64,000 nucleotides of DNA from Streptomyces sp. F001 (lineage in GTDB: Bacteria > Actinomycetota > Actinomycetes > Streptomycetales > Streptomycetaceae). The position numbers and the translations under genes are program-made. The number at the start of each line of letters is the position of its first letter. Position 1 is the first letter of the stretch. The stretch lies in NCBI RefSeq assembly GCF_004187715.1, contig NZ_QZWF01000006.1:312459-376458 (forward strand). The letters run 5' to 3'. The notes under the pieces were generated by a model. It searched no databases, was not told the origin of the DNA, and saw only the letters and a program-made list of their open reading frames with translations. Below are positions 54,399 through 63,628 of the stretch, piece after piece.

Positions 54399-55430
54399 TC
54401 AGGCGGCGTTGACCGCGGGGATGATCCGCGCGCCGTACGCGTCGATCACCGTTTCCTGCGCGTCGTGCATGTCGTACACCGCGAACTGGTCGACGCCCAG
54501 TTCGCGCAGGGCGTTCAGCTTCTCGATGTGCTTCTCGACCGGTCCGATGATGCAGAACCGGTCGACGATCTCGTCCGGCACGAACCGGGTGTCCGGGTTG
54601 CCGCTGCGCCCGTGGTGCGAGTAGTCGTAACCCTCGCGGGCCTTGATGTAGTCGGTGAGTTCGTCCGGTACGGCGGCGGAATGCTCGCCGTACTTGGCGA
54701 CCAGGTCGGCGACATGGTTGCCGACCATCCCGCCGAACCAGCGGCACTGCTCACGCGCGTGGGCGAGCGCCTCGGGCGAGTCGTCCTCGGTGACGTAGGC
54801 GGGCGCGGCGACGCAGATCGTCACCTCGGACGGATCGCGTCCGGCGGCGACGGCCGCGTCCTTGACCGCCTTGACCATGTACTCGGTGAGATAGAGGTCG
54901 GCGAGCTGCAGGATGAACCCGTCGGCCTCCTCGCCGGTCAGCTTCAGGGCCTTGGGGCCGTACGCGGCCATCCAGACGGGGAGCTGGGCGCCGGGTTCGA
55001 TCCACGGGAACCGGATCACCGTGCCGCCGAGGTCGGCGTCTCCGCCGCTGCCCAGCGCGCGGATCACCTTCATCGCCTCGCTGATCCGGGCCAGGGTGTT
55101 GGGCTTGCGGCCGGCCACGCGCATGGCGGAGTCGCCGCGGCCGATGCCGCAGACGGTGCGGTTGCCGAACATGTCGTTGAGGGTGGCGAAGGTGGAGGCG
55201 GTGACCTCCCAGGTGCGGGTGCCCGGGTTGGTGACCATGGGCCCGACCTTCAACGTGCTGGTGTTGGCCAGGATCTGACTGTAGATCACGAACGGTTCCT
55301 GCCAGAGCACGGCGGAGTCGAAGGTCCAGCCGTGCGTGAAGCCGTTGCGTTCGGCGCGCTTCATCAGGGAGACGACCCGTGAGGCGGGCGGGTCGGTCTG
55401 CAGGACGAGTCCAAAATCCATGGCGTCCAT
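54399..55430 (-). CDS. LLM-class oxidoreductase (TIGR03842-like) in pyrimidine cluster
   Basis: A 343-residue luciferase-like protein of the F420-dependent class: MDFGLVLQTDPPASRVVSLMK at the start, GNRTVCGIGRGDSAMRVAGRKP in the middle, and QFAVYDMHDAQETVIDAYG at the end. The TIGR03842-type family occurs in reductive pyrimidine catabolism loci. Its ATG at 55430 follows AGGAAGG; a second ATG 9 nt later is possible. It begins 10 bp after the dihydropyrimidinase gene, in the same operon. Exact reaction unknown. Confidence 0.82.
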   Translation of the reverse strand: MDAMDFGLVLQTDPPASRVVSLMKRAERNGFTHGWTFDSAVLWQEPFVIYSQILANTSTLKVGPMVTNPGTRTWEVTASTFATLNDMFGNRTVCGIGRGDSAMRVAGRKPNTLARISEAMKVIRALGSGGDADLGGTVIRFPWIEPGAQLPVWMAAYGPKALKLTGEEADGFILQLADLYLTEYMVKAVKDAAVAAGRDPSEVTICVAAPAYVTEDDSPEALAHAREQCRWFGGMVGNHVADLVAKYGEHSAAVPDELTDYIKAREGYDYSHHGRSGNPDTRFVPDEIVDRFCIIGPVEKHIEKLNALRELGVDQFAVYDMHDAQETVIDAYGARIIPAVNAA

Positions 55431-55440
55431 CGCCCCCTTC

Positions 55441-56841
55441 CTAGTTGAGGTACTGACAGGTGGAGCGGGGGATGTGGACGCCGTGCCCGGCGTGCCCGGT
55501 GTACTCCCGCTCGGTGATGACGGGTTCGCCGCGCGAGAGGACGGTCTCGACACGGCCGGTGACGCGTTTGCCCTCGTACGCCGAGTAGTCGACGTTCATG
55601 TGGTGCGTGTCGGCCGACATGACCTGCTCGGCGTGCGGGTCGTAGATGACGACGTCGGCGTCGGCGCCCGGGGCGATGGTGCCCTTCTTCGGGTACATGC
55701 CGAACATCCGGGCCGGTGTGGCGCAGGCGATCTCGATCCAGCGGCGGCGCGAGATGTGCCCGTCGACGACGGCCTGGTGGAGCAGGTCCATACGGTTCTC
55801 CACGCCCGGCAGCCCGTTGGGGATCTTGGAGAAGTCGCCGCGGCCCAGCTCCTTCTGGCCGGTGAAGCAGAAGGGGCAGTGGTCGGTGGAGACGACCTGG
55901 AGGTCGTTGGTCCTGAGCCCCTTCCACAACTGCGCCTGGTGTTCGCGCGGCCGCAAAGGAGTGCTGCACACGTACTTCGCGCCCTCGAAGTCGGGTTCTG
56001 CGAGGTTGTCGGTCGACAGGAACAGATACTGCGGGCAGGTCTCACCGAAGACGTTGAGCCCCTCGTCGCGTGCCCTGGCCAGCTCGGCGACTGCCTCCGT
56101 CGCCGAGACGTGCACGACGTACAGGGGCGCCCCGGCGACCTGTGCGAGCCGGATGGCGCGATGGGTGGCCTCGGCCTCCAGCAACGCCTTCCGCACTTCT
56201 CCGTGGTAGCGGGGATCCGTCTCCCCGCGGGCCAGTGCCTGCTCGACCAGGACATCGATCGCGATGCCGTTCTCCGCGTGCATCATGATCAGCCCGCCGT
56301 TCTCGGCGGAGCGCTGCATGGCACGCAGAATCTGGCCGTCGTCGCTGTAGAAGACGCCCGGATACGCCATGAACTGCTTGAAGGAGGTCACTCCCTCCTC
56401 CACGAGCAGGTCCATCTCCTTGAGCGTCTCCTGGTTCACATCGGAGACGATCATGTGGAAGCCGTAGTCGATGGCACAGTTGCCCTCGGCCTTGGCGTGC
56501 CAGGCATCCAGGCCCTCGCGCAGGGTGTGGCCGACGCTCTGCACGGCGAAGTCGACGATCGTGGTCGTGCCGCCCCAGGCGGCGGCCCGGGTGCCGGTCT
56601 CGAAGGTGTCGGAGGCGGAGGTACCGCCGAACGGCAGCTCCATGTGGGTGTGGGCATCGACGCCGCCCGGGATGACGTACTTCCCGGCGGCGTCGATGAC
56701 CCGCTCGGCCGTCCAGGCCTCGGCGGCCGGGGTGCCGGAGGCGGCGAGGGCGGCGATACGGCCGTCCTCGATCAGGACGTCGGCGTGGATCTCGTCGGAC
56801 GCGGTGACAACTAGGCCGCCGCGGATCACTGTACGGCTCAT
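55441..56841 (-). CDS. hydA: Dihydropyrimidinase/hydantoinase
   Basis: A 466-residue cyclic amidohydrolase (D-hydantoinase/dihydropyrimidinase). The binuclear metal site is intact: GGVDAHTHMELPF (HxH), carbamylated Lys in GVTSFKQFMAYPG (about 150), His in MMHAEN and YVVHVSA, and Asp in VSTDHCPFC. It opens dihydrouracil, dihydrothymine or 5-substituted hydantoins to N-carbamoyl-amino acids. The flanking carbon-nitrogen hydrolases and aminotransferase give a complete pathway to beta-alanine-type products and beyond. Confidence 0.95.
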   Translation of the reverse strand: MSRTVIRGGLVVTASDEIHADVLIEDGRIAALAASGTPAAEAWTAERVIDAAGKYVIPGGVDAHTHMELPFGGTSASDTFETGTRAAAWGGTTTIVDFAVQSVGHTLREGLDAWHAKAEGNCAIDYGFHMIVSDVNQETLKEMDLLVEEGVTSFKQFMAYPGVFYSDDGQILRAMQRSAENGGLIMMHAENGIAIDVLVEQALARGETDPRYHGEVRKALLEAEATHRAIRLAQVAGAPLYVVHVSATEAVAELARARDEGLNVFGETCPQYLFLSTDNLAEPDFEGAKYVCSTPLRPREHQAQLWKGLRTNDLQVVSTDHCPFCFTGQKELGRGDFSKIPNGLPGVENRMDLLHQAVVDGHISRRRWIEIACATPARMFGMYPKKGTIAPGADADVVIYDPHAEQVMSADTHHMNVDYSAYEGKRVTGRVETVLSRGEPVITEREYTGHAGHGVHIPRSTCQYLN

Positions 56842-56920
56842 CGGTCGCTCCTCGCGGTGTGAATCTGCCGGTCGTGTGTGGCTGGTCGCGCAGTTCCCCG
56901 CACCCCTAGGGCGCTGCCCC

Positions 56921-57763
56921 TCAGGGCGCCGTCAGTGGCGAGTACGCCCCCGGCGCCCTGTCCCTGTAGAACTGCCAGCGGTCCCTGACCTCTCGCAGCT
57001 TCGCCATGTCCAGGTCCCTCACGATCAGTTCGGTCTCCTTGTCGCTCGCGACCTCGCCGACGAACTGTGCCTCCGGGTCGACGAAGTACGACGTCCCGTA
57101 GAAGTCGTTGTCGCCGTACTCCTCGACCCCGACCCGGTTGATCGCGCCGACGAAGTACTCGTTGGCGACGGCGGCCGCCGGCTGTTCCAGCTGCCACAGG
57201 TAGCCGGAGAGTCCGCGCGAGGTGGCCGACGGGTTGAAGACGATCTCGGCGCCCGCGAGGCCGAGCGCGCGCCAGCCCTCCGGGAAGTGACGGTCGTAGC
57301 AGATGTAGACGCCGATCTTTCCGACCGCGGTGTCGAAAACCGGCCAGCCGCTGTTCCCGGGCCGGAAGTAGAACTTCTCCCAGAAACCCTTCACCTGCGG
57401 AATGTGGGTCTTGCGGTACTTGCCGAGGTACGAGCCGTCCGCGTCGATCACGGCCGCGGTGTTGTAGAGGACGCCGGGCTGCTCCTCCTCGTACATCGGC
57501 AGGACGAGAACGATGCCCAGTTCCCGGGCCAGCGCCTGGAAGCGCCGGACGATGGGGCCCTCGGGGATCTGCTCGGCGTACTCGTAGAAGGCCGGGTCCT
57601 GGACCTGACAGAAGTACGGCCCGTAGAACAGCTCCTGGAAGCACAGGACCTGAGCACCCTGCGCGGCGGCGTCGCGCACGGCCTGCTCGTGCACCTGGAT
57701 CATCGACTCCTTGTCGCCGGTCCAGGCGGTCTGGAAGACGGCGGCGCGGATCACTCTGCTCAT
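56921..57763 (-). CDS. Carbon-nitrogen hydrolase, beta-ureidopropionase-like (copy 1)
   Basis: A 280-residue nitrilase-superfamily enzyme with the Glu-Lys-Cys triad: FQELFYGPYF (Glu), LGKYRKTHIP (Lys) and YICYDRHFPEG (Cys). It resembles N-carbamoyl-beta-alanine/N-carbamoylputrescine amidases and should hydrolyse the ring-opened product of the dihydropyrimidinase. A very similar paralogue lies at 60856-61698; the two share long identical stretches (IDADGSYLGKYRK; VGVEEYGDNDFYGTSYFVD). It is 79 bp upstream of the hydA gene on the same strand. Confidence 0.92.
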   Translation of the reverse strand: MSRVIRAAVFQTAWTGDKESMIQVHEQAVRDAAAQGAQVLCFQELFYGPYFCQVQDPAFYEYAEQIPEGPIVRRFQALARELGIVLVLPMYEEEQPGVLYNTAAVIDADGSYLGKYRKTHIPQVKGFWEKFYFRPGNSGWPVFDTAVGKIGVYICYDRHFPEGWRALGLAGAEIVFNPSATSRGLSGYLWQLEQPAAAVANEYFVGAINRVGVEEYGDNDFYGTSYFVDPEAQFVGEVASDKETELIVRDLDMAKLREVRDRWQFYRDRAPGAYSPLTAP

Positions 57764-57967
57764 CGGGACCTCCGGTAGCTCGGTGTGCGGTGAGCCTAGG
57801 AAGTCGGGTGGTCCTCTTTGAGTTGCATCGTGTCACGTCTGCGGGCACCCGGCGTGCCACGGTGTCATCCCGAGGTGAGCCCATGTTTCACCGCCGTTTT
57901 CCCAGGTCGTACCGTGTTTCCCCGCTGTTTCGCAGTGCTGTGTCCACCCCTGTTGCGCATCGCCCGG

Positions 57968-59545
57968 TCACCCCTGTTGCGCGTCGTGCGCGAGGAGCGC
58001 GATGTGCACCGAGGCCGCCTGCTCGAAGTCGTCCAGGTCGACGCGCAGCCGGGCCTGTATCGCCTCCAGGCGGCGGTAGAGCGCCGGCCGGGAGACGTGG
58101 TGGAGCTGGGCGGTGCGGGACTTGTTGCGGCCGGTGGCGAGATACGTCCGCAGCACCGCCAGCAGATCCTCCTCGCCGCCGCACAGCAGCCCGTCCAGCT
58201 CCCGTTCCGCGAAGGACTGCACATGCGGATCGTCCCGCAGCAGCCGGATCAGTCCCCGCAGATGTACGTCCCTCAGGCGTACGACGGCCGGGAGGTCGAG
58301 GGCGGCGGAGGAGTCGGCCACGGCGTCGGCGACATGCCGCGCCTCGCGCAGGCCCGCGGGCACGTCGTCCCAGGCGGTGCGGGCATCGGCTGCGGCCACT
58401 GTGGTCGAGGCCGCCCCGGACTCCGAGCGCAGCCGGGCCGCGAAGTGCGCCGTGAGCGCCTCCGTGTCCTGGTCCCGGGCGAGGCTCAGCAGCACGGCGG
58501 TGGCTCCGTCGGCGAGCTCGGCGACGAGCCCGGCCATCCCCAGCAGGCGCAGCACCCGGTCCAGCTGGGCGGCGTCGCCGTCGCGTACGACGAGGGGCAC
58601 GAAGGTGCGCCGGTTGACCGGCAGTCCGGCGGCACGCGCGCGTGGCAGCAGCTGCCGGGCCGGTACGACCCCGCTGACCAGGTCGGTCAGCAGGCTCTGC
58701 GCGGACTGCTCCTCCCAGGAGCCGCCCGCGTTGCCGCCGAGCATGCGGTGCAGGACGAGGGCCTCGGCGGCGCGGTCGGCGAGCAGCCGCCCGGTCGCGG
58801 TGTCGCCGCGGTAGCCGCACAGCACGATCCGGCCCCAGCGTTCCCCGCGTCCGCCCAGCTCGGCGCGGATCCATCCGTCGCCCTCGCGGCCGCCGGCCTG
58901 CCGGGAGATCCGCTCCCAGTCGCGCAGCACGTCGTCCACCGCCGACCGCTCCCCCGCCGTGGCCAGGACGCGGTGGGCGAGGTTGGTGACGACGACCGGG
59001 CAGGCGCTGTGCTGGGCGACCTCGTCGAGCAGCCGTTGCAGCGGGGCTCCTGCGGTGATCAGTCCGGTGAGCGCGGTCCGTACCGCCTCCGACAGGCTGA
59101 CGGCGGCGAACTTCCGCCGGACCAGCCGGGACTGGACCTCCTCGGTCAGCTCGGCGAAGGGGAAGGGCCGGTGCAGCACCACCATCGGCAGCCCGCAGCG
59201 CTCGGCCGCGCGCCGCATGACGTCCGGCGGTGCCGGGAAGGCACGGCCGAGTCCGAGGACGACGGCTGCGGCCTCCGCGCGGTGCAGTGAGTGGATGTAC
59301 TCGGCCTGCTTGGTGACGTCGCCGGCGAGCAGCACCCCGGTGGTGAGCACCATCTCCCCGCCGCTGAGCATGACCCCGACGTCCGCGGCCTCGGCGACAT
59401 GCACCCAGCGCACGGGCCGGTCGAGCTGCCCGGCGCCGGCCACCACCTCGGGCTCCCCTGCGAGCACCCGTTCCAGGGCGAGGACCTGGCGGACCGACAG
59501 GGCCGACTCCAGCGAGCCGATGGACCCCGAGGTGGTGGTGGACAT
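57968..59545 (-). CDS. PucR family transcriptional regulator
   Basis: A 525-residue regulator. The N-terminal PucR domain shows LSVRQVLALERVLAGEPEVVAG and ADVGVMLSGGEMVLTTGVLL; the central GGDEF-like domain is weakly conserved; the C-terminal HTH is LAVLRTYLATGRNKSRTAQL then HHVSRPALYRRLEAIQARLR. PucR-type proteins activate purine, pyrimidine and ureide catabolism. It lies inside the pyrimidine cluster, immediately downstream of the aminotransferase gene, and is likely its local activator. Confidence 0.92.
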   Translation of the reverse strand: MSTTTSGSIGSLESALSVRQVLALERVLAGEPEVVAGAGQLDRPVRWVHVAEAADVGVMLSGGEMVLTTGVLLAGDVTKQAEYIHSLHRAEAAAVVLGLGRAFPAPPDVMRRAAERCGLPMVVLHRPFPFAELTEEVQSRLVRRKFAAVSLSEAVRTALTGLITAGAPLQRLLDEVAQHSACPVVVTNLAHRVLATAGERSAVDDVLRDWERISRQAGGREGDGWIRAELGGRGERWGRIVLCGYRGDTATGRLLADRAAEALVLHRMLGGNAGGSWEEQSAQSLLTDLVSGVVPARQLLPRARAAGLPVNRRTFVPLVVRDGDAAQLDRVLRLLGMAGLVAELADGATAVLLSLARDQDTEALTAHFAARLRSESGAASTTVAAADARTAWDDVPAGLREARHVADAVADSSAALDLPAVVRLRDVHLRGLIRLLRDDPHVQSFAERELDGLLCGGEEDLLAVLRTYLATGRNKSRTAQLHHVSRPALYRRLEAIQARLRVDLDDFEQAASVHIALLAHDAQQG

Positions 59546-59572
59546 GGCGGTGTTCCCTTGTTCGGCCTGGTG

Positions 59573-60859
59573 CTAGCTGATGCTCCTCAGAGCGCGTTCG
59601 AGGATCGCGGCGCCCTCCTCGGCCTCCGCGACGGTCAGGGACAGCGGCGGGGCGATACGCAGGGCGCTGGTGTTGTGACCGCCGCCCTTGCCGATGAGCA
59701 GCCCGGACGCGCGGGCCGCCTCCAGCACGGCGGACGCGGCCTGCGGGTCGGCCTCGTCCGTCCCGGGCCGCACGATCTCGATGCCGATCATCAGTCCGCG
59801 CCCGCGTACCTCCCGGACGGCCGGTACCTGCGCGGCGACCGCCCGCAGCCGTTCGATGAGCAGCCCGCCGACCCGCCGGGCGTTGCCCTGGAGGTCGTGT
59901 TCCAGCAGGTACATGAGGTTGGCGAGGCCGGCCGCCATGGTGATCTGGGTGCCGCCGAAGGTCGAGATGCTGTTGGCGTCCAGGCAGTTCATGATCTCGG
60001 CGCGGGCGACGACCCCGCCGATGGACATGCCGTTGCCGATGCCCTTGGCGAAGGTGACCATGTCCGGCGGGCCACTGCGGTCGTGTGCCTGCCAGCCCCA
60101 GAAGTGCTCGCCGGTGCGGCCCCAGCCGGTCTGCACCTCGTCGGCGATCCAGAGGATGCCGCGCTCGTTCAGGACCTCGCGGAAGGCCGCGTACAGACCG
60201 TCCGGCGGTGAGGTGAAGCCGCCGACGCCCTGGATGGGCTCGGCGATCAGGGCGGCGGGCGGGCGGGTGTGCCCGAGCAGGTCCTTCAGGTCCTCGACGC
60301 AGGCCGCGATGAACTCGGCGTCGCTGAGCGAGGCGTACGGGCCGCGCGTGCGGATGCCGCCGTGGACGTACAGCGTCTGCAGCGGGGACAGCGAGGTCGG
60401 CGACCAGCCGCGGTTGCCGGTGATGCCGACGGCGCTGAAGGAGCGGCCGTGGTAACTGTTGCGCATGGCGAGGACGGTGTTGCTGCGGCGACAGGTGGTG
60501 GCCAGCAGCAGGGCGGTGTCGTTGGCCTCCGTGCCGGAGGTGGTGAAGAAGACACGGGCATCCGGGATGCCGCTCAACTGGGCGATGCGCTCGGCGAGTT
60601 CGACCATCGGCCGGTTGAGGTAGAGCGTGGAGGAGTGGATGATGCGCCCGGCCTGCTCGTTCACCGCCTTGGTGACCTCGGGCAGGGCGTGCGCGGTCAT
60701 GGTGGTGAGGATGCCGCCGAAGAAGTCGAGATACTTGTTTCCGGCGGCGTCCCAGACGTGCCGGCCCTCGCCGTGGGTGATCTCGATCGGGTCGTCGTAG
60801 TAGAGGGCGAGCCAGTCGGGCAGCACGGCCCGGTGGCGGCCCAGCAGGTCCTTGGTCAC
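59573..60859 (-). CDS. Class III aminotransferase, beta-alanine/omega-amino acid type
   Basis: A 428-residue PLP-dependent class III aminotransferase: EANDTALLLATTCRR, IADEVQTGWGRTGEHFW and the PLP-lysine in VTFAKGIGNGMSIGGVV are visible. The family converts beta-alanine, 4-aminobutyrate or related omega-amino acids to semialdehydes. The GTG at 60859 overlaps the stop of the second nitrilase gene, so the two are translationally coupled. It is the logical last step for products of the ureidopropionase. Confidence 0.92.
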   Translation of the reverse strand: MTKDLLGRHRAVLPDWLALYYDDPIEITHGEGRHVWDAAGNKYLDFFGGILTTMTAHALPEVTKAVNEQAGRIIHSSTLYLNRPMVELAERIAQLSGIPDARVFFTTSGTEANDTALLLATTCRRSNTVLAMRNSYHGRSFSAVGITGNRGWSPTSLSPLQTLYVHGGIRTRGPYASLSDAEFIAACVEDLKDLLGHTRPPAALIAEPIQGVGGFTSPPDGLYAAFREVLNERGILWIADEVQTGWGRTGEHFWGWQAHDRSGPPDMVTFAKGIGNGMSIGGVVARAEIMNCLDANSISTFGGTQITMAAGLANLMYLLEHDLQGNARRVGGLLIERLRAVAAQVPAVREVRGRGLMIGIEIVRPGTDEADPQAASAVLEAARASGLLIGKGGGHNTSALRIAPPLSLTVAEAEEGAAILERALRSIS

Positions 60860-61698
60860 GGCTGTACCAGCCCTTCGTAGGCGTCGGGGCGGCGGTCGCG
60901 GTAGAAGGCCCACTGCTGCCGCACCTCTTCGATGACGTCGAAGTCGAGGTCACGGACGAGGAGTTCCTCGCTCTTGTCGCCGGCGACCTCCCCCACGAAC
61001 TGCCCTCGCGGGTCGACGAAGTAGCTCGTGCCGTAGAAGTCGTTGTCGCCGTACTCCTCGACACCGACCCGGTTGATGGCGGCGATGAAGTACTCGTTGG
61101 CGACGGCGGCGGCAGGCTGCTCCAGCCGCCACAGGTAGGCCGACAGACCGCGGTGCGTGGCGGACGGGTTGTACACCAACTGGGCGCCGTTTAGCCCGAG
61201 TTGCCGCCAGCCCTCCGGGAAGTGGCGGTCGTAGCAGATGTAGACGCCGACCTTGCCGACAGCGGTGTCGAAGACGGGCCAGCCGAGGTTTCCGGGCTTG
61301 AAGTAGTACTTCTCCCAGAAACCCTTCACCTGCGGGATGTGGTGCTTGCGGTACTTGCCGAGGTACGAGCCGTCCGCGTCGATCACCGCCGCGGTGTTGT
61401 AGTAGAAACCGGACTGCTCGACCTCGAAGACCGGCACGACGATCACCATGCCGGTCTCGCGCGCGAGTTCCTGCATACGACGCACGGTCGGCCCGTCGGG
61501 CACCGGCTCGGCCCACCGGTAGTGCTCCGGCTCCTGGACCTGACAGAAGTAGGGGCTGTTGAAGACTTCCTGGAACCCGATGATCTTGGCGCCCTGCCGG
61601 GCTGCCTCGCGGGCGTGCTCCTCGTGTTTCGCCACCATGGACTCGGTGTCGCCGGTCCAGGCGGCCTGGACCAGAGCGGCACGGACGACGTTCGCCAT
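60856..61698 (-). CDS. Carbon-nitrogen hydrolase, beta-ureidopropionase-like (copy 2)
   Basis: A 280-residue nitrilase-family protein with the same triad as copy 1: FQEVFNSPYF (Glu), LGKYRKHHIP (Lys), YICYDRHFPEG (Cys). ATG 61698 has AAGGAG at good spacing. It is the first gene of the cluster, divergent side facing a palindromic repeat (61726-61758) that may be the operator. The two copies may have split substrates (uracil- versus thymine-derived ureido acids) or may be redundant. Confidence 0.93.
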   Translation of the reverse strand: MANVVRAALVQAAWTGDTESMVAKHEEHAREAARQGAKIIGFQEVFNSPYFCQVQEPEHYRWAEPVPDGPTVRRMQELARETGMVIVVPVFEVEQSGFYYNTAAVIDADGSYLGKYRKHHIPQVKGFWEKYYFKPGNLGWPVFDTAVGKVGVYICYDRHFPEGWRQLGLNGAQLVYNPSATHRGLSAYLWRLEQPAAAVANEYFIAAINRVGVEEYGDNDFYGTSYFVDPRGQFVGEVAGDKSEELLVRDLDFDVIEEVRQQWAFYRDRRPDAYEGLVQP

Positions 61699-61725
61699 GA
61701 GCTGCTCCTTCGACGGGACGTCAGC

Positions 61726-61758
61726 GCCTCTACGCCCGTAGACGCAGGCCGTAGAGGC
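61726..61758. promoter_or_regulatory. Inverted repeats upstream of the pyrimidine operon
   Basis: GCCTCTACG, 15-nt spacer, CGTAGAGGC, 9 of 9 matching; nested within it a perfect 14-bp palindrome TCTACG-CC-CGTAGA. So three CGTAGA half-sites occur within 33 bp, 28 bp upstream of the first gene. A likely binding site for the PucR activator or another regulator of the cluster. Confidence 0.55.
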
Positions 61759-62579
61759 ACGAACGTATGCCTCGGTGAAGGCCTTGCCAAGACCATCGTC
61801 GTCAACCCCGCGGAGTCGGTCGCGTTTCGCACTCCTGTGGGTGATCGACAGGGTTCTCAGGAGGTGAGCCCGGCCACCCGGAGGGCGTGCACGAGATCCC
61901 AGTGCCGGTCGTCGGAGACGCCCTGCGCGGCCTCCAGCAGGAGCGGTACGAGGGTCTGCGGGTCCGGCTCGGCGCTGCGGGCCGCCTCCTCGGGGGTGCG
62001 GACGCGGACGTAGGCGTCGAGCAGCGCACGGACCTCGCGGCGGCGGCCCTCGATGGCCAGGGCGAGCACGGACCGGCCGATCTCGGCGGCGGGCCGGGCC
62101 ACACCCTGCCGGAGCATCTGCTCCCCGTCGGCGGTCCGACCCGCCGCCGCCAGTGCGTCGGCGGCGGCGACGAGCCGGTCGGCGGGCAGTGAGGCGGCCT
62201 CCCACAGCAGCGTCGCCCAGTCGGCGCCGAGCCCGGCGCGCTCCATCTCGGCGGCGAGCAGCGGGAAGCGCGCGGCGGGCCAGTACGCGGCCTCGACCAG
62301 CAGGACGTGCGCCTCACCGCTGCGCCCCTCGCCGCGCAGCCGCACCAGCGTCTCGACGATCCCGGTGGTCTCCCGCCGCGCCGCCGCGTCCAGCGGTTCG
62401 GCCTGCGGCTGCAACCGCTCGGCCGGCTCGGCGGCGGCACCCGCGAAGCGGGCTCCGCGCGGGGTACGACCGGAAGCGGCGGCCGGCGCGGGTGCCTCCG
62501 GCGGTACGACGGAGGGAGTGGCCTCTTCCTCGGCCATGCCGGCGAAGCGCGCGCTGCCACGGCGGCGTTTGCGCTGCTT

Positions 62580-62593
62580 GGGGGGGGGGGGGG
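62580..62593. repeat. 14-nt G homopolymer
   Basis: Plus-strand G run (minus-strand C, in the coding direction a Pro-rich CCC region) located exactly where the reading frames of the conserved N- and C-terminal halves change. It is prone to polymerase slippage and to sequencing error. Confidence 0.9.
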
Positions 62594-62710
62594 TCAGGCG
62601 GCGGGGGCGGCGGCGGGTGGTGGGGTCTGTCGAAGGGGTGGGCTGCGGGCTGGACGGAATGCGGGGCAGCGACGCCGGGGCGAAGCCGGTGGGCTGGGCA
62701 GACGGGCGGG

Positions 62711-62866
62711 GGCCGGGTGGCCGGAGACGGAGTGCGGGCCGGGTGGCCGGAGACGGAGTGCGGGCCGGGTGGCCGGAGACGGAGTGCGGGCCGGGTGGCC
62801 GGAGACGGAGTGCGGGGCCGGGTGGCCGGAGCGGAGTGCGGGACGGGTGGCCGGAGGCGGAGTGCG
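62711..62866. repeat. Six tandem 26-bp repeats
   Basis: Four identical 26-bp units (62711-62814) followed by two diverged ones (62815-62866) with core GGCCGGAGACGGAGTGCG. The unit length is not a multiple of three, so each change in copy number shifts the frame of the surrounding gene and exposes three different peptide repeats (for example RTPSPATR, HSVSGHPA, RLRPPGP). Confidence 0.95.
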
Positions 62867-63628
62867 GGACGAGGCCGGCTGCGGCGGGTCGGGGTCTGGG
62901 AGCCGTACGGGTCGCTCCCGGCGTGCAGCACAGGGCCCTCCCCTGCGTTCCGCGGCCGGATCGCCTGCCCCCCGTGCACCTGACCGCCCACCGCCCGTCG
63001 CTCCAACTCCTCCATACGGGACCGGAGTTCGGCACACCGTGCGGTCGCGCGTTCATGGTCGTCGCGGGCCCAGGCGAGGTCCAGGCGGATGGCGTCGGCG
63101 TCCTGCCGGGTGGTGGCGGTATGGAGCAACCGCCCCAGTTCGGCGATCCGTTCGGCGGCGTAGCGCTGCTCGCGGAGCATGACGTCGAGCCGGTCCCCGA
63201 GGGCGTCCCGGCCGCCGAGCGTGGCGTCGTACGCGAGGAGTGCGGCGGCGTGCAAGGAGCGGGCCTGCTCCTTCTCCGGGCCGGCAACGCCGGGGCCGTA
63301 CTCCGCGGCGAGGTCCTGCAGCAACGCCTCCACGACGTCCCATGGCGGCACTTCACGCCCGTCGAGGCAGGCCCGCATACCCTCGGGGTCGCGCTGCCAG
63401 AACACGGCACACCACCCGCCGCCCTGATCCAGGCGAGCCACCAGGCCGTCCAGATAGTTCACGAACTCCCGTATCTGACCGGGGAGTTGATCCACTGCCA
63501 TCGCTCAACCCCCGCAAGACCGGAGCACTCCGGTTCCGTAGACAACACCAGCCGTGTTACAGGCTCGCTACGGGGAGTTTTCAGAGGGGACGCGGAAGCC
63601 TCAGATCATCCGGACCCCGCCAGTGACA

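Larger units (their letters stand above)
61857..63501 (-). pseudogene. Conserved Streptomyces protein split by a 14-G tract and 26-bp repeats
   Basis: The N-terminal half (from ATG 63501, MAVDQLPGQIREFVNYLDGL, then REVPPWDVVEALLQDLAAEY) is a conserved Streptomyces sequence of unknown function with a helical region (DALGDRLDVMLREQRYAAER). The C-terminal half (61857-62570 in another frame: VRLRGEGRSGEAHVLL, LWEAASLPADRLVAAADALA) is also conserved, resembling TPR/HEAT-like helices. Between them lie six 26-bp repeats and a run of 14 G on the plus strand. Losing one base from the run, or gaining one repeat, would restore a single 548-codon frame. Either the gene is currently off (phase variation), it is decaying, or the G run is mis-sized in the assembly. 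Confidence 0.7.

Noticed and set aside
62711..62866. CRISPR-like array
   Set aside because: The 26-bp units are directly adjacent with no unique spacers, so this is a tandem repeat inside a gene.
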